From the NCBI GenBank assembly GCA_025463745.1, contig JAODBB010000189.1, positions 1 through 40,033 of the forward strand: 40,033 nt of DNA. Reading direction: 5' to 3'. Origin of the DNA: Subtercola sp. (GTDB lineage: Bacteria; Actinomycetota; Actinomycetes; Actinomycetales; Microbacteriaceae). The stretch's first letter is position 1. Each line of letters begins with the position of its first letter. This document shows positions 6,422 through 14,899 of this stretch, piece by piece. The position numbers and the translations under genes were made by a program. A model generated the notes under the pieces. It was not told the DNA's origin. It did no database searches and was given only the letters and a program-made list of their open reading frames with translations.

Positions 6422-7621
6422 ATGACACTGTCACGCGAGATCTGGGTCGGAACGTACACGGCTGACTCCGGGCGAGACGGAGTCGGCATCGGAGTACTTC
6501 GGCTGAGCGTCGAGACTCTCGAGCCCGCTCAGTTGGCTGCCCCGAGGGCGTCGTGGTTGGGGCGGGCAGTGGATGCTCCGTCGCCGTCGTTCGTGGCCGT
6601 GCATCCATCGCTGCCCATCGTCTACGCCGTCGCCGAGCGCGCTGGCACGGTGGCGGCGTATCGTCGTGCCGCCGACGTCGATGGCGTTCCGCAGCTCGAA
6701 CCGTTCGGTGAGCCGTGGGCCGCCGGCGAAGCCGTCTGCCACATCGCTGTCGACCCGCTCGGGCGCTACGCGGTTGCCTCCTGCTGGGGCGACGGGCGGG
6801 TGGTGCTGTACGAACTCGACCCCGACGGCCGCATCGTGTCGCGGTTCGAAGGCGAACCTGCCACCGACCCGCACGCGGCTGCCGCGCTGGCCGAACCCGA
6901 CACCGCGGGGATGCTCGCGCGAACCGGTTTCGCGCCACGAACCAGCCGTGCGCACTGCAGTCTCATGCTGCCCGACGGTCGCATCATGAGCACCGATCTC
7001 GGGGTCGACCTCGTGCGTGTGTGGAACTACCAGCCCGGCACGGGCCTCGTCTTAGACCACGAGATCACCCTGCCGTTCTGGTCGGGCCCGCGTCACCTCA
7101 TCGCCCACCCCAACGGAACCGTGCTCATCGTCACCGAGTACTCCGTCGAGGTGGTCGTTCTGTCGACCTCCTCTGCGGTCATGGACGCTGGTGCGGTCGC
7201 GACATCGTCGATCGTCACGTCCGCCGGCCAGAGCGCATCGCGGCTCGCCGCGCCACCGGTGCTCCCGCGGTACACCGTCGTTCAGATCGGCCCGGCCACC
7301 GCGCGCCGGGCGCAGCCGTTCGATGGTGGTGCCGAGATCGCCCTCTCCGCCGATGCCGTGTTCGTGTATGTGACGGTGCGAGGGTCGAACACCGTTACAA
7401 CACTGCGAGTGGATGATCGGGGCCACGTGCATCCGCTCGCCGACACCTCGAGCGGAGGAAACTGGCCGCGGCACCACCTCGTGCTGGGCCGAACTCTGCT
7501 CATCGCTCACGAACGTTCGAGCGACGTCACCCTCTTCGACCTCGACCCCGAGACAGGGCTGCCCGTCGGCCCCACCCAGCACATTGCCGTCGGAGCCCCG
7601 ACAGCGCTCGTCCCCGCCTGA
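6422..7621 (+). CDS. Lactonase-family beta-propeller protein (6-phosphogluconolactonase Pgl-like)
   Basis: 399 residues from ATG 6422; a longer frame from 6347 adds an unconserved Arg/Cys-rich extension. The protein starts with W-V-G-T-Y-T, as in YbhE/Pgl-type lactonases, and continues with repeated blade patterns: P-S-F-V-A-V-H-P, V-Y-A-V-A-E, H-I-A-V-D-P-x-G-R-Y-A-V-A-S, then S-G-P-R-H-L-I-A-H-P-N-G and N-W-P-R-H-H-L near the C-terminus. These fit the seven-bladed lactonase propeller. Family members hydrolyse 6-phosphogluconolactone or related sugar lactones. There is no pentose-phosphate gene next to it, and a Thr/Ser/Val-rich insertion near residues 245-290 is unusual, so the substrate is uncertain. 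Confidence 0.8.
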   Translation: MTLSREIWVGTYTADSGRDGVGIGVLRLSVETLEPAQLAAPRASWLGRAVDAPSPSFVAVHPSLPIVYAVAERAGTVAAYRRAADVDGVPQLEPFGEPWAAGEAVCHIAVDPLGRYAVASCWGDGRVVLYELDPDGRIVSRFEGEPATDPHAAAALAEPDTAGMLARTGFAPRTSRAHCSLMLPDGRIMSTDLGVDLVRVWNYQPGTGLVLDHEITLPFWSGPRHLIAHPNGTVLIVTEYSVEVVVLSTSSAVMDAGAVATSSIVTSAGQSASRLAAPPVLPRYTVVQIGPATARRAQPFDGGAEIALSADAVFVYVTVRGSNTVTTLRVDDRGHVHPLADTSSGGNWPRHHLVLGRTLLIAHERSSDVTLFDLDPETGLPVGPTQHIAVGAPTALVPA

Positions 7622-7743
7622 GAGCCTTTCGGCCTCCTGCGGGGATGAGCTAACACTGCGCGACGCTCTGCGGCGAAACTGATTACGACGGCTGGGCGAG
7701 CGAGATGAGCAAAGATTGTGCGCCTCATCTGCCTCGCGCTCGG

Positions 7744-8826
7744 CTACCGACGTGCCTTGCGGGCGAATCGTCGGTAAGCGATGCCGATCAGCACGCCCGT
7801 CACACCGAGTGACGTGATCGCCGCACCGATGAGCACCGGGCTCTGCGTGGCGAGGCCCGTGCTGGCCAACTGCGACGACGTCGTGGTCGTCATGCTTGTC
7901 GTCTGGTGCGACGACCCGGTTCCGGTGATGGTGGCCGGAGGGGTGCTGGTCGGAGTGGGAGTCGGGGTCGGAGTCGGCGAGGGTGTCACGGCCGCCGCAG
8001 AACCGACGACGTCAAGATCTTCGATCACGTTCGGCAATTCGGGAAACGTCGATGCGTTGACACCGACGATGTGCACCGTTGCGCTGAGCGACCCGCTCTC
8101 GGTCGGCGTGTAGGTCAGGTCGAATGTTGCGGACTCGCCCGGTTGGTAGACAGCGCCGGCGTCGCCGAACGACGAGTTGGAGATGGTGATGCTGGGTACG
8201 GCTGCCCCCGACTCATCCTCGACGGTCAGCGCGCTATTCATGAACCGCAGCGGAATGACTCCGTCGTTCGACAGGGTGACGGTGCGCTTCACGGTATCGC
8301 CCACCGTCAGCGAACTGAAGTCGACACCGCTTCCGCCGCCGGAGTTCGTGATGGCGAAGTGCCCCGGATCGGTCGCGAGAGACTTCGCGGTGAAGGTGAT
8401 CGGTAACGTCGTGGTGCTCAGATCGGTCTGGTCTGTTGCAGTCAACACGATCGGCTGACTCGTGTTCGTACCCGCCGTTGGCGCCGTGTATCGAACGGTG
8501 AAGGAAGCGTGACCGTTTTGAGGAATGACGTGCCCGGTGAAATCGATTGCCGTGACGACGAACGGAACGTTCAGGCCGCCCAGGCCCGTCGGGTCGATGA
8601 TGATGTCGTCGTCGCCATCGTTGAGCAGGCTGAACGTCTGGGTGACGACCGAGCCTTCTTTCACGAAGCCGAAGTCGGGATTGCCCGACACGAGCTGAAA
8701 GTCGGGCGGCGCGGCTTGCGCCGGCGCGGCGACCACCACGGCGCCAGCCAACACGGCGAGCGCAGCGAGAGCTACTGCCGCTCGCCGCGTTCTTGTTGCG
8801 GGGTGGAGTGATCGTTGGGTTGCCAT
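7744..8826 (-). CDS. LAxTG-anchored surface protein with Ig-like (choice-of-anchor D/HYDIN-type) domains
   Basis: 360 residues from ATG 8826. Residues 1-39 form a signal peptide (R-T-R-R-A-A-V then a hydrophobic core ending A-Q-A-A). Two beta-sandwich repeats follow, each with F-x-L-x-N-D-G-D or V-T-L-S-N-D-G and G-x-x-x-F-x-V/L-x-Y-T-P, resembling ASPM/SPD-2/HYDIN-type domains. After a Pro/Thr-rich spacer near 285-300 comes L-A-S-T-G at 320-324, a hydrophobic helix and the basic tail R-R-F-A-R-K-A-R-R. This is the layout of a class E sortase substrate that ends up covalently linked to the cell wall. No sortase gene is in the window. The function at the surface is unknown. Confidence 0.85.
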   Translation of the reverse strand: MATQRSLHPATRTRRAAVALAALAVLAGAVVVAAPAQAAPPDFQLVSGNPDFGFVKEGSVVTQTFSLLNDGDDDIIIDPTGLGGLNVPFVVTAIDFTGHVIPQNGHASFTVRYTAPTAGTNTSQPIVLTATDQTDLSTTTLPITFTAKSLATDPGHFAITNSGGGSGVDFSSLTVGDTVKRTVTLSNDGVIPLRFMNSALTVEDESGAAVPSITISNSSFGDAGAVYQPGESATFDLTYTPTESGSLSATVHIVGVNASTFPELPNVIEDLDVVGSAAAVTPSPTPTPTPTPTSTPPATITGTGSSHQTTSMTTTTSSQLASTGLATQSPVLIGAAITSLGVTGVLIGIAYRRFARKARR

Positions 8827-8946
8827 GGAGTATTCCGCCTTATGTCAGTGACGTCGAGATCGACGGCCGTCATGACCGCCGATCTTTCGTGAGCATAAGT
8901 CACCAAAGCGAAAAGAAGAAGATTACTCAAACAACGAAAACAGACA

Positions 8947-10629
8947 CTACTGCTTCGGCGGCGTGTCGGGGGGAGGAGTGTCGTCTGAGATGACTTCGGT
9001 CGGCGCCGTCTCAGAGGCGGAAGTCGCCGGTGCCGCCTTCGGAGCGACCTGCGGCGTCGCCTCGACGATCACCAGGGTGTCGGCAGTGCCAGAATCGGCA
9101 GTAGTGCCAACCGAACCGGCCGCGCCAGCCGAACCACGGGTACCGGTGGCGTCGCCATCGCGGTCGCCCGCAGCTACCGCATCACCCTCGGCTGCGACCG
9201 CACTCGATGCGGCTGCCGAGGCCTCCGCGGCCGACGCGACGGCCGCCTCTTCCGCCGTCAACGTCGAGGGCGCCACGATCTCGTCGACCGGCCGCTGAAC
9301 CAGCTCCGTCACGATGAGCACGATGACCGCGCCGAACAGCGTCCAGAAAATGCCCGCGGGCGAGATCGGCCGGTTCAGCAGAATGATGGCCGCGCCGATC
9401 ACCGCGACAGCCGCCCGAATGACATACCGGAGCTTGTACACCCACTCGCCGAACCGCCCGGTCGTGAATCCGCGGTGAGCGGCAGCCCCACGCAACCACG
9501 CGGCACCCGACCCTGCCAGAGACCGAGCGGCGCGCGGGAACCGGTACGGCCCAGCCAGCCAGCCCACGATGGCAACCACCACGGCGAGCACGGCGATCGA
9601 GGTGGCACTGCTCGAAACGAGCGAGAGGATGTGCGTGTACAACGTATCGGCCACGTCGCTCGGTATATACGTGGGCGACACCGCCCCGATGAAGATCAGA
9701 TGCCCGATGGCTACTCCCGAGGCCGTCAGGATCATCGCAATGGCCAACGCGACTGCGGCCCAGATGAGCGCCAGCGACCGCCGCCGGGCGACCACGACGC
9801 CCGCCACCAGGAACAGCAGCGCGATCCAGGGCAGCCAGGCCCCGACCGCGATGGCGAGGTTGTAGCCGAGTTGCGCCTGCACGACCGAATCGGATTGCGC
9901 GATCACGATGGTCTGATTGATCTCGGGTATGTTCGCAGCGAACGTGACGCCCTTCGCCACGAGCACCTGTTTCACCTGGTCGATGATCGGGCCGAGGGCG
10001 ATGCCCACCTGACCCTTGCCGTTGATGGTGAGCGCCGCATTCGGGTCGTTCTGCATGGCCGCGATGAGCTGCTCGTGGCTGGTGGTGAGTGCTTGCCGCC
10101 AGACGTCAGCGAACGCATCCGATTGCACGAAGGCGCTGACCGCATTCGTCATGACGCTCCGGATGCCGTTTGCGGCGACGCCCTTGAACGACTCGAGGGC
10201 CGATGTCGCCGCTGGCCCGAGGCCGAGGCTGGCGATGGAGTCGAACACGTCTGAGGTGAGTTTGTCGATGTCGATCTGATTGTCGATCGCCAGAACGACC
10301 TGGTCGGTGACATATGACTGCACGGCCGGGTCTTTGGCGAGCGGAGCGAACGTGTCGACGAAGGTGGTGGTGTCGGCCAGCTGCAGTTTCGCCCAGTTGG
10401 CCACCACGGCGACAGGGGCGAGCAGGGTGCCGATGAGAATGAGGGCGGTGGCGAGAACCGTCCAGCCGCGGCCACGCGGTTTGCGTGGCGCAGTCTTCGA
10501 AGCCGGCCCCGTGGCATCCGGAACCGTGACCTGCACCGATACATTCTGCAATTCGTCGCGCAGACCGGTGTTCTCTGAGCGCAATTGCTCGACGAGTTGC
10601 TCGAGTTGCGCCTTCGTCAGCTGTGCCAT
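8947..10629 (-). CDS. Multi-pass membrane protein with N-terminal coiled coil
   Basis: 560 residues from ATG 10629. Residues 3-30 look like a short coiled coil (Q-L-E-Q-L-V-E-Q-L-R-S-E-N). A transmembrane helix lies at about 56-78, then a ~170-residue extracytoplasmic region starting L-Q-L-A-D-T-T-T-F-V-D-T-F-A-P-L, followed by about five more hydrophobic helices and an Ala/Thr/Glu/Pro-rich cytoplasmic tail. The arrangement resembles conserved actinobacterial integral membrane proteins without assigned function. A longer frame to 10803 crosses the hairpin at 10694-10734 and is unlikely to be translated. It precedes the LAxTG protein gene on the same strand after 120 bases, so co-transcription is possible but unproven. 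Confidence 0.8.
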   Translation of the reverse strand: MAQLTKAQLEQLVEQLRSENTGLRDELQNVSVQVTVPDATGPASKTAPRKPRGRGWTVLATALILIGTLLAPVAVVANWAKLQLADTTTFVDTFAPLAKDPAVQSYVTDQVVLAIDNQIDIDKLTSDVFDSIASLGLGPAATSALESFKGVAANGIRSVMTNAVSAFVQSDAFADVWRQALTTSHEQLIAAMQNDPNAALTINGKGQVGIALGPIIDQVKQVLVAKGVTFAANIPEINQTIVIAQSDSVVQAQLGYNLAIAVGAWLPWIALLFLVAGVVVARRRSLALIWAAVALAIAMILTASGVAIGHLIFIGAVSPTYIPSDVADTLYTHILSLVSSSATSIAVLAVVVAIVGWLAGPYRFPRAARSLAGSGAAWLRGAAAHRGFTTGRFGEWVYKLRYVIRAAVAVIGAAIILLNRPISPAGIFWTLFGAVIVLIVTELVQRPVDEIVAPSTLTAEEAAVASAAEASAAASSAVAAEGDAVAAGDRDGDATGTRGSAGAAGSVGTTADSGTADTLVIVEATPQVAPKAAPATSASETAPTEVISDDTPPPDTPPKQ

Positions 10630-10693
10630 GCCCCGTTGCCCCGTTCTCGCGGAGCCGCCCCCGTGCGGCGGGCGACTCATCCACTTGAACAGT

Positions 10694-10734
10694 AGTCTCA
10701 CCGCACCCCTTTCGGTTCGGTGTGCGGTGAGACT
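10694..10734 (-). terminator. 13-bp perfect hairpin downstream of the SDR gene
   Basis: AGTCTCACCGCAC (10694-10706) pairs exactly with GTGCGGTGAGACT (10722-10734) around a 15-base loop. It lies about 90 bases beyond the SDR stop and just upstream of the membrane-protein start (10629). It is best read as a terminator separating the two minus-strand genes, although no U-run follows. Confidence 0.55.
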
Positions 10735-10825
10735 TAACCCGATCGAGGCGAAGGGCGCCATGCTTCTCTCGGGTTCGGGATGCCCGGCAGAATGCCACGG
10801 CAATGGCTGGCTTCAGCGGGGCCGA

Positions 10826-11527
10826 CTACCCCGCGAACTGCGGATACAGCGCTTCGATCGGGGCGGCGAGCCCTCGCTTGACGTCGGCGCTCAACTGGTC
10901 GGCGAGTACTTCGAGTTCGCCGGCCTCGAGGCCGTCGTACGCCGCCGCCACGACATCGGCCGGGTCATTCATCGGAGCATCGATTCCGGCGGTCATCGGG
11001 GTGTCGGCATAGCCGAGGTGCAACCCGACGACCTGGGTACCCTGCGGCGCTAGTTCGATGCGCAGCGAGTTCGTCGCTGACCAGAACGCAGCCTTCGAGG
11101 CGCTGTAGGCGCCCGACAACCCGATCCAGCTGAGCACGGAATGCACGTCGACGTAGGCGCCGCCGCCGTTCGCGCCCACGACGGGAGCGAACGCGCGAGC
11201 CACACTGATGGCGCCGAAGAAGTTCGTCTCCATGATGCGGCGGATCTCGCTCAGTTCGCCAGTGGCGATCGGTGCGAGACCTGCGACCCCAGCGTTGTTG
11301 ATCACGATGGTGGTATCGGCTGCGGCGGCCGCGGCGGCGACGACGGATGCTTCGTCGGTCACGTCGAGGGCCAGCGGAACGACTCGGGGGTCTTCCCAGT
11401 CGCGGGGAGTGCGGGCGGTCGCGTAGACCTTCACGGCTCCGCGGGCGAGGGCCTGGGCGACGAATTCGATGCCGAGGCCCCCGTTCGCTCCGGTGACGAG
11501 AACAGTTGCGCCTTCGAGGGTGGTCAT
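10826..11527 (-). CDS. Short-chain dehydrogenase/reductase (SDR)
   Basis: 233 residues from ATG 11527. The classical SDR signature is complete: T-G-A-N-G-G-L-G at 12-19 (dinucleotide site), D-V-T-D near 55, N-N-A-G at 77-80, catalytic Ser around 130-133, and Y141-S-A-S-K145. An Arg pair after the second strand (A-T-A-R-T-P-R) hints at NADP(H) preference. The substrate is unknown. A longer upstream frame exists but includes an intergenic palindrome-rich stretch. It is followed on the same strand by a 13-bp hairpin and then an unrelated membrane protein gene. Confidence 0.88.
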   Translation of the reverse strand: MTTLEGATVLVTGANGGLGIEFVAQALARGAVKVYATARTPRDWEDPRVVPLALDVTDEASVVAAAAAAADTTIVINNAGVAGLAPIATGELSEIRRIMETNFFGAISVARAFAPVVGANGGGAYVDVHSVLSWIGLSGAYSASKAAFWSATNSLRIELAPQGTQVVGLHLGYADTPMTAGIDAPMNDPADVVAAAYDGLEAGELEVLADQLSADVKRGLAAPIEALYPQFAG

Positions 11528-11706
11528 GGGACTCCAATGAGAATGAGAGGGAATGGGTAGGTGACTCATCAGCCTCAACCACGTGTGCTGGCTTGGATAT
11601 TCCCACCCAGACCTTCGGAGTCGACATGGATCACGAAAATCGCCCTTCTCCGGCACGGTTGGGGCGGTTATTGTGATCCATGTTGACGACGACAGGGCGG
11701 GTCGCG

Positions 11707-11949
11707 TCAGTCGGTGGGGCAGTAGAGCTGGGTGCGCTCGCCGGAGCGGTCGACCACGTGCTCTGACATCGGGTGGCCGCAGAGCGGGCATGCACCGGCC
11801 AGAGCGGCCTGCGCCTTCGTCTCTTCAGAGCGGGTGTCGACGACCCCGAGCGGCGGCGGCCCGAGGTACGGAAAGAGCCGCCGGTTCAGCCAGTTGCCCA
11901 CGCCACCCGATTCTTTGACCGTGGCCTTGTGCTCCTTGTTTGTACGCAT
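11707..11949 (-). CDS. Small zinc-ribbon protein
   Basis: 80 residues from ATG 11949. The N-terminal half is basic and contains L-N-R-R-L-F-P-Y-L-G-P. The C-terminal half carries C-P-L-C-G-H-P-M-x-x-H and ends Y-C-P-T-D, a likely zinc-binding cluster of three Cys plus His. The gene is divergent from an OhrR-like regulator across 125 bases containing the palindrome TTAGTGTACTAA, so that regulator may control it. No function can be assigned; proteins of this kind are often conserved actinobacterial hypotheticals. Confidence 0.65.
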   Translation of the reverse strand: MRTNKEHKATVKESGGVGNWLNRRLFPYLGPPPLGVVDTRSEETKAQAALAGACPLCGHPMSEHVVDRSGERTQLYCPTD

Positions 11950-11953
11950 ATCA

Positions 11954-11965
11954 TTAGTGTACTAA
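11954..11965. promoter_or_regulatory. Candidate MarR/OhrR operator between divergent genes
   Basis: TTAGT-GT-ACTAA is a perfect palindrome in an AT-rich patch immediately upstream of the zinc-ribbon gene start and about 110 bases before the OhrR-like gene. A further ACTAA lies just after it, giving an overlapping half-site. Confidence 0.45.
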
Positions 11966-12074
11966 CTAAATCCGCCGTATGCACCTGTGGATCGCATTTT
12001 TCAGGAACGTCGGGGCTTCACCAGACCGATGCGACGATGGTTTGCAACACCACGAACCGAAAGTAGGAGAAACG

Positions 12075-12539
12075 ATGGTCGACGAGCTCGCTGAGCCGAA
12101 CATCCTCGCGCTCGAGAACCAGGTGTGCTTCGCCTTGGCGATCGCCGCCCGCACAGTGATCGGGTTGTATCGACCGTTGCTCGAGCCGCTCGGGCTCACG
12201 CACCCGCAATACCTCGTGATGCTCGCGCTCTGGCAAGAGAGCCCGCGTTCGGTGAAGAACCTCAGCGCCGCGCTGAGCCTCGAGCCCGCCACGCTGTCTC
12301 CGCTGCTCAAACGCCTCGAGGCGGCGGGGTACGTGACGCGTGAGCGCAGCAGCTCAGACGAGCGGATGCTCGACCTCACCCTCACGCCCGCGGGACGTGC
12401 ACTGAGGGAGGTGGCGCTGACGATTCCGCCGCGGGTCGCCTCGGCGCTGAACATGAGCGTGCCAGAGCTCGTGCAATTGCGCGAGGTGCTGCACGGAGTG
12501 ATCGCGTCGACGGCGACAACGTCGGCAGCCGCGGCGTAA
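12075..12539 (+). CDS. MarR-family regulator, OhrR-like redox sensor
   Basis: 154 residues from the ATG near 12075, preceded by AGGAG. The N-terminus reads L-E-N-Q-V-C-F-A-L with Cys18 in the place of the peroxide-sensing cysteine of OhrR proteins, followed by L-Y-R-P-L-L-x-P-L-G-L-T-H-P-Q-Y-L-V-M-L-A-L-W, also typical of that group. The winged helix covers about residues 50-115, with D-E-R in the wing. OhrR represses a peroxiredoxin-like Ohr gene until the Cys is oxidised by organic hydroperoxide. No ohr gene is adjacent here; the divergent zinc-ribbon gene and itself are the nearest possible targets. Confidence 0.85.
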   Translation: MVDELAEPNILALENQVCFALAIAARTVIGLYRPLLEPLGLTHPQYLVMLALWQESPRSVKNLSAALSLEPATLSPLLKRLEAAGYVTRERSSSDERMLDLTLTPAGRALREVALTIPPRVASALNMSVPELVQLREVLHGVIASTATTSAAAA

Positions 12540-12752
12540 CCGTCCACGTCGGCAGCATGCGCTGAGTCAGCGCAACCGCGCGCGCTGCAGCGGCCCCGTG
12601 ACAGTCGGCGGCGGCGGCGGCAGCGGCAGCGGCGGAGTCAGCGCAACCTCGCACGTCGCGGCGGCACCGCCGGTAACATCGAGGTAGCGTCGCCCCGACT
12701 ACTCCCTTCGCCGGTGCGGCAGCGCTTCACGCACCGCCACAGGAGGAACCTC

Positions 12753-13193
12753 ATGACCGACGGCATCACCATCACACGCACTTTCGCCGCCCCGCGCGAG
12801 CTCGTCTACGCACTGTGGACCACCCCCGAGCACTTCTCGGTGTGGTTCGGCACTGATGCGGTCGAGGTTCCGCTCGACACCCTGTCGATGGATGTACGCG
12901 TCGGCGGCGCCTGGGCCGCCACGATGCACATTCCCGGCGGCCCGACCATCAACTGGGTCGGCGAGTACGTCGAGGTCGACCCGCCCGAGCGGCTCGCTTT
13001 CACCATGACCGACGACCCGTCGAATCCCGCGCGCGAGCCGGTGACGGTCGACTTGGTCGAGGTCGACGGTGGCACCGAGATGACCATGACGCAGACCGGC
13101 GGAAACCTCAGCGAAGAGCAGTACGCGCAGACGATCGTGGGCTATAACGGCTTCTTCGACGTCATGGAGAAGATCGTCGCCGAGCGGGCGTAG
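12753..13193 (+). CDS. SRPBCC/AHSA1-domain protein
   Basis: 146 residues from ATG 12753 with a strong AGGAGG seven bases upstream. The N-terminal strand I-T-I-T-R-T-F-A-A-P-R-E-L-V-Y-A-L-W-T-T-P-E-H and W-F-G, the central V-G-G-A-W strand with a P-P-E-R-L-A-F-T segment, and a C-terminal Y-x-G-F-x-D-V-M-E-K helix are typical of the AHSA1 group. Ligand and function are unknown. Unlike the copy at 3209-3688 it has no adjacent ArsR gene. Its stop codon lies in a small duplication that repeats GCGTAG. Confidence 0.85.
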   Translation: MTDGITITRTFAAPRELVYALWTTPEHFSVWFGTDAVEVPLDTLSMDVRVGGAWAATMHIPGGPTINWVGEYVEVDPPERLAFTMTDDPSNPAREPVTVDLVEVDGGTEMTMTQTGGNLSEEQYAQTIVGYNGFFDVMEKIVAERA

Positions 13194-13229
13194 CAGGCGT
13201 AGGGATAGTTGCGATTCGCGGAGACTCGG

Positions 13230-13598
13230 TCAAGCCCGGCGCGCACAGGTGATGCAGAGCTCGGCGGCGGGCAGTGCATCCAGTCGGTCGAAGCCGATCG
13301 GCAGGCCGCAGCGGATGCACACCCCGTAGTCGCCCGTTTCGACACGCTGCAGGGCGCGATCGATCGCGGCCGAGCGCGCCTCGAGCTCGGTGGTCAGCCC
13401 GCTGATGCGCGACCATTCCGACGAAAGCGTCGGGCCCTCCGGGTCGTGTTCGTCGTCGGTATCGGAATCGCTCCGGGCCGAGCGCACCTCGGCGAGCGAC
13501 CCCGCCATGCGGGCCTGCTCGGTGTCGAGCTCGGAGCGCTGGCGCCGAAGGGTGCGTTCGAGGTCGGTGAGCTGGGCATCCGTGAGTCGTTCGGGCAT
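13230..13598 (-). CDS. DksA/TraR-type C4 zinc-finger protein
   Basis: 122 residues from ATG 13598. A long helical N-terminal part (residues 5-90, rich in Glu/Arg/Leu, coiled-coil like) is followed by Y-G-V-C94-I-R-C97-G-x-x-I and L-C115-I-T-C118, the C4 finger of the DksA/TraR family. Family members bind RNA polymerase through the secondary channel or act in DNA-damage and stress responses; actinobacterial copies are poorly characterised. The short acidic insert D-S-D-T-D-D-E-H-D is at the coiled-coil tip. The start avoids a non-conserved upstream extension. Confidence 0.88.
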   Translation of the reverse strand: MPERLTDAQLTDLERTLRRQRSELDTEQARMAGSLAEVRSARSDSDTDDEHDPEGPTLSSEWSRISGLTTELEARSAAIDRALQRVETGDYGVCIRCGLPIGFDRLDALPAAELCITCARRA

Positions 13599-13746
13599 GA
13601 CCCACACGACTCTACGCCGACTGCAGCGACCTGCGCCGTTCAGCTTCGGTGACAGAGGATGAGCTCGGCCTCGAGTACACATCTGCCGCCGTACCCCGCA
13701 CATCCTCGGTTGACGGCCGCACTTCGCGGCGGCACGCCGAGATGCG

Positions 13747-14523
13747 CTACCTCGCCGCAGCCGCCTGAAGCTGGGGGATGAGGTTCTCGACGTAGGCCGC
13801 CGTGTCGTGCCAGCCTTCGACGGCGAAGCACTCCACACCCAAGGCCTTGACCGGATAGTCGTTGCCGTCGGGGTCGAGGCGGTCGCCCACGAAGAGCATG
13901 TCGGTCAGTGGGATGCCCGTCATCTCGGCGAGCTTCTTCATTCCGTATGCCTTGTCGATGCCTTGGCGGGTGATGTCGACAGAGGTCGAGCCGCCGGAGC
14001 GCACCTCGAGGTCGGGTAGCTCTGCCTGAACGGCCTCGCGGAGGGCGTTCTTCTTGGCGCCCGTCGGATCCCACGCGACCTTCTCAGAGACAGGCGCACT
14101 CTGGCCGAGGGCCGAGAACGTGATCTGCGAGCCGCGGTCTTCGAGAATCGGGCCCCAGGTCTTCGTCTCCCAGAACCCCAGCTCGCGGGCGACTCGTTCG
14201 ACGGCCTCGAGGGCGCGTTGTTTCTCGTCGTCGGTGAGGTTCTGGGCGTAGACCTGATTCCATGCGCCGTCTTCGTGGCGGTAGTACTGGGTGCCGCAGG
14301 TGGGCATGAGGTGCAACCGTTCGAGCGCTTGGTCGCTGGCCCCCTGCAGGTTGTCGATGAGCTGCATCTCGAACTGGGCGATCTGGCCGCCCGAGATCAC
14401 GCAGACGTCGACCACGTCGAGCAGCCGCACGAGCAGCTCGGCCATCTCCGGGTCGAGCGGTGATTTCGATGGCGCAAGGGTGTCGTCGAGGTCGAAGGCA
14501 ACCAGGCGGGGAGGTGTCGTCAC
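13747..14523 (-). CDS. HAD-IIB family phosphatase, similar to eukaryotic-type phosphomannomutase
   Basis: 258 residues from GTG 14523, with AGGAAA about nine bases upstream. The HAD nucleophile motif is F-D11-L-D13-D-T-L-A. Later come V-I-S-G-G (motif II), a cap domain with M-P-T-C-G and Y-Y-R, and F-V-G-D-R-L-D-P-D-G-N-D-Y (motif IV). The Q-F-E-M-Q-L helix after motif II and the W-x-x-x-x-G-x-x-K region resemble the eukaryotic-type PMM fold, but the substrate of bacterial relatives is not settled. Hydrolysis or transfer on a sugar phosphate is the likely chemistry. The gene is followed by a spacer and then by the DksA/TraR-type gene. Confidence 0.82.
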   Translation of the reverse strand: MTTPPRLVAFDLDDTLAPSKSPLDPEMAELLVRLLDVVDVCVISGGQIAQFEMQLIDNLQGASDQALERLHLMPTCGTQYYRHEDGAWNQVYAQNLTDDEKQRALEAVERVARELGFWETKTWGPILEDRGSQITFSALGQSAPVSEKVAWDPTGAKKNALREAVQAELPDLEVRSGGSTSVDITRQGIDKAYGMKKLAEMTGIPLTDMLFVGDRLDPDGNDYPVKALGVECFAVEGWHDTAAYVENLIPQLQAAAAR

Positions 14524-14899
14524 GGAGATGTTTCCTGTCGGTCTGACGCCGGCGGGGCGGCGTGGTCGGCGAGGTCTGGCTGATGGGCAGATAGTGCGAA
14601 GCGCGCGCGTTGCGGGCTTGGCCGGGTGTGTGAGGGGTCGGCGGCAGCCGCCGCGCGCTTGCTCTAGCGTATTCGACGCGGCCGCTAACCGCGATTTCGT
14701 CTCCGCTGGCCCGCGCATCCCCGCCGCCCATACGTGATGATCGATCGAGTAGCGCGCCGTTTGGCGGGGCGAGCCGCCGCAGCAGACACACCTCGCCGTT
14801 CGAAACGGCACCCCGCATCGAGACACGATCCGTACGGGTGCGGCGCCAGCTGACCGGCCGAATTTCGCTGCCCGAATTCGGCGCGAAGTGGATGATCGG
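14524..14899. other. Intergenic region without a recognisable gene (376 bp)
   Basis: Between the HAD phosphatase start and the remnant of the FUSC-type gene. All frames read as low-complexity Arg/Ala/Gly peptides. It must contain the HAD promoter, but I see no clear -10/-35 pair and no strong palindrome. Confidence 0.6.

Noticed and set aside
12540-12752. GC-rich CGG-type repeats and a repeated GAGTCAGCGCAACC between the OhrR-like and SRPBCC genes
   Set aside because: Short low-complexity repeats without hairpin or reading frame of interest; noted but not given as a feature.
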